From Petroclostridium sp. X23 (GTDB taxonomy: Bacteria; Bacillota; Clostridia; SK-Y3): 64,000 bases of DNA. Below the pieces are notes generated by a model. It saw nothing but the letters and a program-made list of their open reading frames with translations. It searched no databases and was not told the DNA's origin. Every line of letters starts with the position of its first letter. The first letter of the stretch is position 1. The DNA is taken from NCBI RefSeq assembly GCF_030013905.1, contig NZ_CP124862.1, forward strand, positions 4,405,051-4,469,050. The letters are read 5' to 3'. Made by a program: the position numbers and the translations under genes. Shown here in pieces: positions 44,318 to 53,078 of this stretch.

Positions 44318-45595
44318 ATGGGATCCATCTTGATTTTTTTAGGATCTTTACTTGGTTTTACTGCTTTAGGAGTGCCAATAGGCTTTGCGATAGGGATAAC
44401 ATCTATCATTGTAATGTTTTCATTAGGGATGACAGATGCAATGGTACTTGCAAGACGTTTAGTTACAGGAGTAGATATATTTACTTTGTTGGCCATTCCC
44501 TTCTTTATGCTGGCAGGCGAAATCATGAATAAGATAGGATTGGTAAATGATATTTTAAAATTCTCTACAGCAGTAGTAGGCAGAGTTAGAGGCGGGCTGG
44601 CTGCTGTAAATGTAGTAGGCAGCATGCTTTTTGCCGGAATCAGTGGTTCTGCAGTGGCAGATACGGCAGCTTTAGGCTCGTTGGAAATACCAATGATGGA
44701 GAAGGATGGTTATGACAAGCCTTTTTCTTCAGCGATTACAGCGGCTTCATCAGTAATCGGTCCCATTATTCCGCCCAGTATTCCTATGATTATATTCGGA
44801 TCACTAGCACAGGTCTCCATTGCCAAGTTGTTTTTAGGAGGGGCCATTCCGGGCATTTTGATAGCTTTATCACTGCTTGTGTATTCTTTATTTATTGCTA
44901 AGAAAAGACAGTATCCTGTAAGCCAAGCAATTAGCTTTGGAGAGTTTATTCAGGTATTTAAGAATACGATTTGGGCACTGATCTTACCGTTTATAATACT
45001 AGGAGGAATTTTAAGCGGTTTTTTTACGGCTACCGAAGCGGGTGCAATTGCTGTAATCTATGCTGTTATTATTTCTTTTGCAGTTTACAAAGTTAAGATT
45101 AGAGACTATGTTGATATACTAAAAGGAGCAGCTTTGAATACCGGAGTGGTTATGCTGGTTTGTGCCAGTGCCATGTCTCTGACATGGTTTCTTGCGGTAG
45201 CAAAACTTCCACAGACATTAACAGGGGTTCTGATGGGAATTACAGATAACAAATGGATCTTTCTTCTTATACTAAACATTTTATTGTTTCTGATTGGGAT
45301 GGTAATCGATTTGACTCCTGCATTGTTTTTACTAACACCTATTCTAATGCCAATTAGCGGTGTGTATGGAATTGACCCTATACATTTTGGCGTAATCATG
45401 GTAGCGAATCTTTGTATTGGTTTGATTACTCCGCCGGTAGGGACGGTGTTATACGTTACTACCTCAATCTCAAAGCTTAAGCTGGAAAGATTGATTAAAG
45501 AAATGGTACCGATGTATGCAGTACTATTTGTAGTATTATTACTCATTACCTATGCACCTTTTACGGTTTTATGGCTGCCTTCATTCATTAAGTAA
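44318..45595 (+). CDS. dctM: TRAP transporter large permease, DctM family
   Basis: A 425-aa protein with about twelve membrane segments. It contains LAIPFFMLAGEIMNKIG, FAGISGSAVADTAALGS and IIPPSIPMIIFGSLAQVS, typical DctM blocks that form the transport path. It starts directly after the dctQ stop. Confidence 0.93.
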   Translation: MGSILIFLGSLLGFTALGVPIGFAIGITSIIVMFSLGMTDAMVLARRLVTGVDIFTLLAIPFFMLAGEIMNKIGLVNDILKFSTAVVGRVRGGLAAVNVVGSMLFAGISGSAVADTAALGSLEIPMMEKDGYDKPFSSAITAASSVIGPIIPPSIPMIIFGSLAQVSIAKLFLGGAIPGILIALSLLVYSLFIAKKRQYPVSQAISFGEFIQVFKNTIWALILPFIILGGILSGFFTATEAGAIAVIYAVIISFAVYKVKIRDYVDILKGAALNTGVVMLVCASAMSLTWFLAVAKLPQTLTGVLMGITDNKWIFLLILNILLFLIGMVIDLTPALFLLTPILMPISGVYGIDPIHFGVIMVANLCIGLITPPVGTVLYVTTSISKLKLERLIKEMVPMYAVLFVVLLLITYAPFTVLWLPSFIK

Positions 45596-45744
45596 AAAGT
45601 TTAGGAATAAAAATTTAATAACAAACTTATATCGAAGTTGTAAATTCGTAAGATAATCTCTTCCGAGAGGTATTAACCATGAATATAAAAGGCAAATAAA
45701 GAATTTGCAATTATTGCAACGATATCTTACAAGGAGGTTAAATT

Positions 45745-46395
45745 ATGTCAAATATGATACTAAATCAAATTTTTCAAAACAAGATTGTAGCCATTATAAG
45801 AGGAATTGGGTCGGATAGAATCATCGATACGGTTGGGGCTCTTCTAGAAGGCGGCATAAATCTTCTTGAAGTAACCTTTAATCAAGAAAGTCAAGAAAAA
45901 TCAGCAGACACACTAAAATGTCTTAAACTCATTAAGAAAGAATATGGTGATAGGGTGTGCTTGGGTGCAGGTACAGTATTAACACTTGAGCAAGTTGAAA
46001 AATCAGTAGAGGCAGGAGCGGAATACATAATATCACCTAATACCGATGTAAAAGTGATACAAAAAACAAAAGAGATGGGCAAAATCTCCATACCTGGGTC
46101 TTTTACACCCTCAGAAGCTGTAACAGCATACAATGCCGGAGCAGATATTGTAAAACTTTTTCCGGCAGGCATACTGGGCACCGATTATATAAAGGCGTTT
46201 TTAGCACCACTTAGCCATATCCCTGTGGTTGCAGTCGGCGGCGTAACTGTAGAAAATGTGAATGATTTTATCAGTGCGGGGGCAAAAGGTGTTGGGGTTG
46301 GAGGCAATCTTGTAGATAAGAAAGCAATCTATGCAGGAGAATACGATAAAATCATCCAGGTAGCACAAGACTATGTGAATAAGATTAAGGGGTAA
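45745..46395 (+). CDS. eda: KDPG/KHG aldolase family protein
   Basis: A class I Schiff-base aldolase, 216 aa, that splits 2-keto-3-deoxy-6-phospho sugar acids to pyruvate and glyceraldehyde 3-phosphate. The catalytic Glu is in LLEVTFNQE (near residue 42) and the Schiff-base Lys in ADIVKLFPAG (near residue 134). AAGGAGG precedes the ATG. It overlaps the next gene by one base. KDPG versus KDPGal stereochemistry cannot be told from sequence by eye. Confidence 0.9.
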   Translation: MSNMILNQIFQNKIVAIIRGIGSDRIIDTVGALLEGGINLLEVTFNQESQEKSADTLKCLKLIKKEYGDRVCLGAGTVLTLEQVEKSVEAGAEYIISPNTDVKVIQKTKEMGKISIPGSFTPSEAVTAYNAGADIVKLFPAGILGTDYIKAFLAPLSHIPVVAVGGVTVENVNDFISAGAKGVGVGGNLVDKKAIYAGEYDKIIQVAQDYVNKIKG

Positions 46396-47417
46396 TGATG
46401 ATGTATCATGTTTATTTTGATTCCGGCACATCCAATACAAGGGCCTATCTATTAAAAGGTGAGGATATTATTGATATTGAGAAGAAGAATATAGGCTCAA
46501 AAGATTCCTCCATTGCCGGCAGCAATATAGGGTTGATAAAAGGCTTAAAGGAGTTGTATGATAAACTTCTTGACAATAATCAACTGGAAGATGGGCAAAT
46601 AAGTAATATTTATGCCTCAGGGATGGTCACTTGCCCCTTTGGAATCAAGGAAGTGCCTCATCTTTCCACTCCTGTTTCACTGGAAAAGCTTTATACAGGG
46701 ATTTATACACACTATGAATCTCAATTCTTTAAAAGGGATTTATATCTCATAAGAGGAGTAAAGACCATCAGTGATGATTTTAAGGTAGATAAATACAACA
46801 TTTCTACCGTGAATAACATGAGGGGAGAAGAGATAGAAATCTTTGGCATGATTTCTAAACTTCCTGATGAATGGAAAAATGGGAATACAGCAGTTTTTTT
46901 ACCCGGCTCGCACACACATATTGTCCATATGAAGCAAGGCGTTTTATATGACATTTTATCTACTTTCTCAGGAGAGTTGTACCATGCCATTTCTACCAGT
47001 ACCATACTGTCAAATTCCATTCAGTGTGATATTGGTCGATTAGATGAAGGAATGGTTATACAAGGATATAGAAGTTTAAGAGAATATGGATTAAATAGGG
47101 CGTTATATATCGGCCATGCTATGAAGATATTTAATGCTTCTGATAATCTGGAAAGAAAGTCTTATCTTGAAGGTGTCATTACCGGAGGAGTTATATTGGG
47201 ATTCGAAAAAACGATAGAAAATAAATGGAATGGCTTAGAAAGAGTGCTTATCGCTGGCAGCAATAATATTACGAGAATATATGAGCTTCTGTTAAAAGAA
47301 ATGCAAAATCAATATGAAGTTATGACCTTTATGGCATCTGGAAAACAAAGCTATGCAGTAAATGGGTTTATCGAGTTATTAAAAATAGGGGGTCAACCAT
47401 GTCAAAAACAGTTTTAA
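46395..47417 (+). CDS. dgoK: 2-dehydro-3-deoxygalactonokinase (DgoK) family kinase
   Basis: A 340-aa sugar-acid kinase of the DgoK family. The N-terminal phosphate loop is DSGTSNTRAYLL, and NMRGEEIEIFG and FLPGSHTHIVH are family blocks. It phosphorylates 2-keto-3-deoxy sugar acids to the substrate of the aldolase encoded just upstream. Three consecutive ATGs at 46395, 46398 and 46401 are possible starts; AAGGGG spacing favours the third. Confidence 0.87.
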   Translation: MMMYHVYFDSGTSNTRAYLLKGEDIIDIEKKNIGSKDSSIAGSNIGLIKGLKELYDKLLDNNQLEDGQISNIYASGMVTCPFGIKEVPHLSTPVSLEKLYTGIYTHYESQFFKRDLYLIRGVKTISDDFKVDKYNISTVNNMRGEEIEIFGMISKLPDEWKNGNTAVFLPGSHTHIVHMKQGVLYDILSTFSGELYHAISTSTILSNSIQCDIGRLDEGMVIQGYRSLREYGLNRALYIGHAMKIFNASDNLERKSYLEGVITGGVILGFEKTIENKWNGLERVLIAGSNNITRIYELLLKEMQNQYEVMTFMASGKQSYAVNGFIELLKIGGQPCQKQF

Positions 47418-48346
47418 TTACTTCAAGGTCTTTCGGACAAGTATCTGAGGAGCCATTAAATCTCTTGAAGAAAAACAATTTTGAAGTAAATTTTTACAAT
47501 CAAACCTATGATGAAGAGAAATTTATAAATATGATACGCAATTATGATGCTCTTATTATCGGTGCCCATGAATTCTGTCGAAAAGCCATAGAAAGAGCTC
47601 GAAGATTAAAAATCGTATGCAAACACGGGGCAGGATTAGACAATATCGATTTAGAAGCAGCTAGACAACATAACATTATGGTAACCAATGTACCTGCAAC
47701 AAACTCCAATGCTGTAGCAGATATAGCTTTTGGACTGATGTTAGATATAGCAAGGCAGATCTCTTATGGAGCGGGAAGGGTAAAACAAGGGTCATGGGAC
47801 AGAATCATAGGTACCGATGTATGCAATAAAACACTTGGACTTATAGGCTTTGGAGCTATTGCGAGAAATGTGGCCAAAAGAGCGGCTGGTTTTGGTATGA
47901 ATGTACTAGCCTATGATCCCTTTGTGAATAATCTTTCCGATGGATTTTCATATGTAAAGCTTGTATCCTTTGAAGAAGTAATAATGCAGGCTGACTTTCT
48001 ATCCATCCACGTCCCATTGAATAAGAACACCAGAAATCTAATAGCGCAGCAGCAATTAGATATGATGAAAAAAGGAAGCTTTATTATCAATACTTCCAGA
48101 GGAGGTATTGTAAATGAAGAAGACTTATATACCTATTTGACAAATGGGCATTTAGCAGGAGCAGGACTTGATGTAACTGAGAAAGAGCCACCAACCGGAA
48201 GTCCTCTTCTAAAGTTACACAATGTAACTATCCTTCCACATATCGGCATGTATTCAAAAGAGGCAATCAATGCTGTAAGTTTGATATGTGCGAGAAATGT
48301 AGTGAAGATGTTCAATGGTGAGCTACTGGAAAATATTGTGATATGA
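47399..48346 (+). CDS. D-isomer-specific 2-hydroxyacid dehydrogenase (SerA-like)
   Basis: A 315-aa NAD-dependent dehydrogenase. The Rossmann loop is LGLIGFGAIARNVAKRA, and the catalytic Arg/Glu/His are in NTSRGGIVNEEDL, GAGLDVTEKEPP and LPHIGMYSKEA. It overlaps the kinase gene by 19 bases, so it belongs to the same operon. It may interconvert a hydroxy and keto acid in the sugar-acid route, or act on a product of the imported compound. No ACT domain is present, so it is not a biosynthetic SerA. Confidence 0.88.
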   Translation: MSKTVLITSRSFGQVSEEPLNLLKKNNFEVNFYNQTYDEEKFINMIRNYDALIIGAHEFCRKAIERARRLKIVCKHGAGLDNIDLEAARQHNIMVTNVPATNSNAVADIAFGLMLDIARQISYGAGRVKQGSWDRIIGTDVCNKTLGLIGFGAIARNVAKRAAGFGMNVLAYDPFVNNLSDGFSYVKLVSFEEVIMQADFLSIHVPLNKNTRNLIAQQQLDMMKKGSFIINTSRGGIVNEEDLYTYLTNGHLAGAGLDVTEKEPPTGSPLLKLHNVTILPHIGMYSKEAINAVSLICARNVVKMFNGELLENIVI

Positions 48347-48405
48347 AGTTACCGAAGATTTTACAAGATATAAGGCAGAGGGAGTAGAAAGGAAGTATAA
48401 ATATT

Positions 48406-48430
48406 AAGCCAACTTTAGGTTGGCTTTTAT
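48406..48430 (+). terminator. Terminator of the TRAP/KDPG operon
   Basis: Stem AAGCCAAC (48406-48413) with GTTGGCTT (48419-48426), 5-base loop, then TTATC. A related hairpin lies at 59035-59054. Confidence 0.7.
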
Positions 48431-48655
48431 CATGCTTTGAGGTTGAATTATTTTAATAGATTATGATGAGTGTAAATGTATTGTTGATGAATATACAAAA
48501 GTTACTTAGGAATTTTGTTTTAGTCTCGTATGTTATAATAAACAGTATATCAGACTTTTTGTATCTTTTTTATCAGTCGCATGGTGCTGTAATTTTATTG
48601 TTCCACAAAATTTAGTGTTGCCCCAAATTTAATAATAAAAAGATATTCGTATATA

Positions 48656-48720
48656 TTGACATTTAGATTTATTCATGTTAAACTTAAATTAACTTGTACG
48701 GACAACTGGATGTGCAGATG
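48656..48720 (+). promoter_or_regulatory. Cluster 3 promoter with GntR/UTRA-type operator
   Basis: TTGACA (48656-48661), 17 bases ending CATGT, TAAACT (48679-48684), then TTGTACGGACAA at 48694-48705 and CTGGATGTGCAGATG. It parallels the site at 30725-30798 in all elements. The promoter lies 640 bases before the lyase gene, the same distance as in cluster 1. Confidence 0.6.
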
Positions 48721-49096
48721 TATATGTGTAATCTAATATATAAATTAAACAGTGACACTGTAAAGATGGAAAAGTATAATGTACTTTTTGAAACTCTAAA
48801 GTCTTAAAATTAGAGTGGAATCTCAGGGTATAATGCCTTCATAATCGTAATTTTAATATCATATATATTAATTTCTAAAGACAATATATTAATACATAAG
48901 CATTAAAGGTCTAAGCTGTTAATTATACCGTGGTATAATATTCATTCTTGCTTTTATCACGAATTTACACCCAGATAATATTATTAAAAGTAAATATATA
49001 GTGAGTCAATTGTCGTTATCAGGACCACAAGCAGAAAAAATGATCAACCTGCTAAAGCCTAATAACAGAATTGTAAGACTACATGAAGAGATTAAC

Positions 49097-49260
49097 TGCG
49101 TGTGATTGTAAAAGACGGTATGAAATTTACTAGTGAAGTGTTGAAAATGAATGAAAAGTTAGATATCTTAACGAGGATTGGTATGCGCAATAATTATAGA
49201 AAGATAGCTAATAGCGACCATCATTGTTATAAGATTCAGATATTAAAAGCTCGTGTATAA
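49097..49260 (+). pseudogene. Decayed reading frame of unknown family
   Basis: The frame ending at the TAA at 49258-49260 reads IVKDGMKFTSEVLKMNEKL and on to KIQILKARV, preceded by a broken frame LSGPQAEKMINLLKPNN from about 49015. It has stops upstream and no start with a ribosome site. I do not recognise it. The rest of the 48431-49325 gap holds the promoter and AT-rich DNA, with no other gene seen. Confidence 0.25.
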
Positions 49261-49325
49261 GTGTAATGATATATGTCAGGTATGCAGCAAATTTATCATA
49301 CAATATTCTAGAAAGGTGTGGATTT

Positions 49326-50816
49326 ATGAGAGAAAGACTAAACGCTAAACCAAATGATGTTATTTCAAAGTACATATTTAGGCCAGCCATCATAGATGAT
49401 AGCAAAAGATCTTTTGCTAATATGATGAAAGTAAATATGGCTCATGTACTAATGCTCCACAAAAAAAATCTACTCAGTACCCAAGATGCAAAGGTTCTAT
49501 TAAACGCATTGATGAAACTAAGTGACAAAGGGCCAGATATTCTAGAACTTAACCCAGAATATGAAGATCTATATTTTAATATTGAGGAGTACATTATGCA
49601 TGAAACTGGGCCTGATATCGGCGGAATAATGCATACTGCAAGAAGTAGGAATGATCTGAATTCAACTGTAATTAGAATGAATGTAAGAGAAAGCATAATC
49701 AATATCTTTATACTATTTCTAAATGTAAAGGAGAGTCTAATTAAGGTTGCTGAGGAAAATGTTTCAACAGTTATGACAGGATATACACATATGCAACCGG
49801 CTCAGCCCATAACCTTTGCTCATTACCTTATTGGAATTATTGAAGCACTCCAGCGAGATTTTCAACGATTGATGAATGCTTACAATAGTTTAAACATAAG
49901 TCCCTTAGGAGGTGCAGCCTTTGCAGGTACAAGTTTTGATATTGATAGAAGCTATACCAGGGATATTTTAGGATTTGATGGATTAGTAGAAAATTCATTG
50001 GATGCAGTAGCTTCAAGAGATTATTTGATGGAGATTATGTCTGGAATGGCAATATGTGGGACTACCATTAGTAGATTGGCAAATGATCTATATATTTGGA
50101 CATCTGATGAATTTCGATATATAGAAGTAGACAATTCAATGGCTGCATGCAGTAGTATTATGCCTCAAAAGAAGAATCCTATTGCGCTAGAGCATATTAA
50201 AGCAAAAACATCACATCTTCTAAGTTCTTTTGTTTCTATATTTTGTTGTTTGAAAAATGTACTCTATTCCCATTGTCGAGATATAAGTAGTGAAGCACCA
50301 AGAGAGTTTTGGGATGGAGTTGAGCAATTCGAAATCATTCTTGAGTTATTGAATGAAACGATAAACCATTTAAGTGTTAATAAAGAAAATATGAAAACTA
50401 AAGTTAATAAAAATTTCAGTACAGTAACAGAGCTAGCTGATGAACTTGTTAGGAAGGATAAAATTACTTTCAGAAAGGCACACGGAATAGTAGGAAGCCT
50501 TGTCTCAGATTGTATAGATCTAGGTATTTCAGCAGAGCAAATAACATATGAAATGTTAGTTGAAAAATCAAGAGAATTCGGTATAGAAAAATTAAGTATA
50601 ACTGATCAAACAGTGAGATTTATTCTGAATGCCGGAAATGCGATAAATAAAAAGAATAGTATCGGAGGCCCCGCTCCTGAAGAATGTAGTAGAATGCTTG
50701 CGAAAGAAAAAGAGAAACTAAAAAAAGATTGGGGAAAATACGATAATATAGTTGAAAAATTAGTTCTTGCCGACAAGAATCTAATTAACGATGTTGATAT
50801 AATTATGAAGGGATGA
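49326..50816 (+). CDS. Argininosuccinate lyase-like fumarate-releasing lyase (paralogue 2)
   Basis: A 496-aa lyase aligned without length change to the protein at 32523: both begin (M)RERL.AKP, place the THMQPAQP histidine at residue 155 and carry CSSIMPQKKNPI. Here the first signature is TARSRNDL instead of TGRSRNDL. The ATG at 49326 follows AAAGGTGTGG. It opens an operon with DctQMP and an asparaginase. A likely reaction is cleavage of an N-succinyl (N-substituted aspartate) compound to fumarate and an amino compound. The divergence from paralogue 1 in the C-terminal third suggests a different amine moiety. Confidence 0.82.
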   Translation: MRERLNAKPNDVISKYIFRPAIIDDSKRSFANMMKVNMAHVLMLHKKNLLSTQDAKVLLNALMKLSDKGPDILELNPEYEDLYFNIEEYIMHETGPDIGGIMHTARSRNDLNSTVIRMNVRESIINIFILFLNVKESLIKVAEENVSTVMTGYTHMQPAQPITFAHYLIGIIEALQRDFQRLMNAYNSLNISPLGGAAFAGTSFDIDRSYTRDILGFDGLVENSLDAVASRDYLMEIMSGMAICGTTISRLANDLYIWTSDEFRYIEVDNSMAACSSIMPQKKNPIALEHIKAKTSHLLSSFVSIFCCLKNVLYSHCRDISSEAPREFWDGVEQFEIILELLNETINHLSVNKENMKTKVNKNFSTVTELADELVRKDKITFRKAHGIVGSLVSDCIDLGISAEQITYEMLVEKSREFGIEKLSITDQTVRFILNAGNAINKKNSIGGPAPEECSRMLAKEKEKLKKDWGKYDNIVEKLVLADKNLINDVDIIMKG

Positions 50817-50827
50817 GATACATATAA

Positions 50828-50926
50828 CTGGATATAAAGAATAACGGTAACTCTTTATATTATCAAATAAAACAATACGTTTTAATAGAGCCACGTCCGT
50901 CAGGAGTCATTACAGCTGAGCTTTAA
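50828..50926 (+). pseudogene. Remnant of a third GntR regulator (5' end)
   Basis: In frame after the lyase, the DNA reads LDIKNNGNSLYYQIKQYVLI, then EPRPSGVITAEL and a stop. LYYQIKQY matches the helix at the start of the two intact GntR proteins (ALYYQIEEYI), which likewise follow a lyase gene or lyase remnant. The rest of that gene is missing before dctQ at 50987. Confidence 0.45.
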
Positions 50927-50986
50927 GAAAAGCTTTTATGCAACAACAACAATGTAACTATATTTAAAGATAAAAGGGGGAGGAAA

Positions 50987-51508
50987 ATGAGAAATAATTC
51001 TTTAAGATGGTCTGCGGTAGCCATAAAAAACCTCATAAGAGTTATAATTACTATTCTATCTATACTGATACCTACTTTGATTTTTCTTCAGGTTCTTCTT
51101 AGATACGTATTTAACGCTCCACTAATGGGTATTGAAGAACTAATAACTTTTCCAACTATATGGTTGTATTTTCTTGGAGGCGCATATGCATCAAATGCGC
51201 GAAGCCATATAGAGTGTGGTATGCTCAAACTTTATATTAAACGTCCTGTCTCAACATCAATATTTAATATCCTAAAATCTATAATCTCATTAATAATTAG
51301 TGGTTGGTTAACATACTGGGCTGGATGGTACTTTGCATATTCATATAAGATATGGAAACTAAGCGATATTCTTTATATACCTTTGTTTTTTGCGGAAAGC
51401 GCTATATTCATAGGATTAGTCTTAATGACTATTTATACTGTATCTGAGTTAATAGATCATATCAAAGACTACAGCGGATTAAAATTAAAGAATGCTGAGG
51501 AGGAATAA
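50987..51508 (+). CDS. dctQ: TRAP transporter small permease, DctQ family (cluster 3)
   Basis: A 173-aa protein with four membrane segments and the DctQ block LLRYVFNAPLMGIEELITF near residues 38-57. GGGGGAGGAAA precedes the ATG. The gene order here is Q-M-P, unlike P-Q-M in cluster 2. Confidence 0.9.
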   Translation: MRNNSLRWSAVAIKNLIRVIITILSILIPTLIFLQVLLRYVFNAPLMGIEELITFPTIWLYFLGGAYASNARSHIECGMLKLYIKRPVSTSIFNILKSIISLIISGWLTYWAGWYFAYSYKIWKLSDILYIPLFFAESAIFIGLVLMTIYTVSELIDHIKDYSGLKLKNAEEE

Positions 51509-51511
51509 TTA

Positions 51512-52813
51512 ATGCTTACTATTGTACTTATCGATGTTATTTTATTAATAGCGCTTTTAATGATGAGTATACCTTTGCCTTTTTGTTTTGGAGGGGCGCT
51601 TCTGTTTATGGTGCTATTCGGTGACGTTTCTATGAAAAGTATGATGCTATGGGGATTTAACCAGATGATTAGTCCGGTTTTACTTGCAAGTCCTATTTTT
51701 ATTTTAGCAGGAACGCTCATAGGCCAAAGTGGTGTAGCAAAAAGACTCCTGGATTTTGCGGACGTATTCGTAGGAAGAGTTAAGGGTGGAATCGGCGTTG
51801 TAAGTATAGTTACATGTGCTCTATTAGGTGCAATTTCCGGTAGTGGATTTACCGGTATAGCGGCTACCGGTCCGATTATGATACCAAGGATGGTTAAACA
51901 AGGATATCCAAAGGGATATGCCACAGCGCTTGTTACTATATCTTCAATATTAGGACTATTAATTCCTCCAAGTGTAGTAATGATTATGTACGGGTGGGTT
52001 ACAGGGACTTCGATTTTGGCAAGTTTTCTCTCTACGATAGGGCCGGGGATTCTTACAGTTGTAGTATTTAGTGTTATCAATCTTATTTGGTCAAGAAAAT
52101 TCCCTAATATCGTATTAGATGATGTGCTAACTCTAAAACAAAGAGGAAGAAAGTTTGTTGACTGTACATGGAAAGGTATACCTGCTCTTTTATTACCTGT
52201 GATTATACTAGGCGGGATATATGGGGGAGTTTTTACTCCAACAGAAGCTGCTGCAGTGTCTTTGATTTTTACTGTTCCCATCGGATTTTTTATCTATAGA
52301 GGATTAAATTTTAATAAGTTTTATACTACTGTCTTAGAATCGGCTACTTCAATTGGTGCCATTATGACCATGATTATTTTTTGCTTAATGCTAAGTCAGA
52401 CTTATGTTCTGCTGCACGTGCCTCAAGCCATCATAGAGATGTTTTTCAGCATTACTCAGAGCAAGGTTATCATGCTTTTAATCATCAATGTTTTCTTATT
52501 CATTGTTGGTATGATAGTTAATGATACAACAGGTGTAATTCTGGTTGCGCCACTATTGCTTCCTCTTGTACAAAAACTGGGGATGAGTCCAATCCATTTT
52601 GCATCAATACTGGGAGTTAACCTTGCAGCAGGAGGTGTAACACCGCCATATGCTAGTATTCTATACCTTGGAATGCGTATAGGAAAGTGTGAGTTCCATG
52701 AGATTTTTAAACCGACGATGGTATTCTTAGGGGCATATATACCAATAATTTTTGTAACAACTTTTTGGCCGGAACTATCATTATTTATTCCAAGACTATT
52801 TGGTTTCGTATAA
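51512..52813 (+). CDS. dctM: TRAP transporter large permease, DctM family (cluster 3)
   Basis: A 433-aa permease with about twelve membrane segments. SPIFILAGTLIGQSGVAKR, GAISGSGFTGIAATGPIMI and LGLLIPPSVVMIMYGWVTG are DctM blocks. It starts 3 bases after dctQ. A 265-base gap to dctP (52814-53078) holds no gene I can support. Confidence 0.92.
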   Translation: MLTIVLIDVILLIALLMMSIPLPFCFGGALLFMVLFGDVSMKSMMLWGFNQMISPVLLASPIFILAGTLIGQSGVAKRLLDFADVFVGRVKGGIGVVSIVTCALLGAISGSGFTGIAATGPIMIPRMVKQGYPKGYATALVTISSILGLLIPPSVVMIMYGWVTGTSILASFLSTIGPGILTVVVFSVINLIWSRKFPNIVLDDVLTLKQRGRKFVDCTWKGIPALLLPVIILGGIYGGVFTPTEAAAVSLIFTVPIGFFIYRGLNFNKFYTTVLESATSIGAIMTMIIFCLMLSQTYVLLHVPQAIIEMFFSITQSKVIMLLIINVFLFIVGMIVNDTTGVILVAPLLLPLVQKLGMSPIHFASILGVNLAAGGVTPPYASILYLGMRIGKCEFHEIFKPTMVFLGAYIPIIFVTTFWPELSLFIPRLFGFV

Positions 52814-53078
52814 GCCATTATAAAGGCTTTAAATATAATATATCAAAACTAACATCTATTTTATGAAGAAGGGAGGCAAGCATAAGCCAACTTGGGTGAA
52901 TAGTTGTAAATCTACGCTACTAAAAATGTTAGATAGGGGGGATGAATGATTAAAACCAAAGGGACATAAAAATACAAGGCTCAATAGGGTTTTGTTACTA
53001 CACAAGTTCGTCACGTATAAGTTTAGGAAAGTTACAGGTACAATGTACATATTTTATTGAGATTGAGGAGGGATTGCA

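Noticed and set aside
47399..48346. Calling the 2-hydroxyacid dehydrogenase a biosynthetic SerA
   Set aside because: It is short, lacks ACT or regulatory domains, and sits in a sugar-acid operon.
51469..52281. A 270-codon open frame on the minus strand
   Set aside because: It lies wholly over the dctQ end and dctM, which have clear family motifs, and it has no recognisable protein features; it is a codon-bias shadow.
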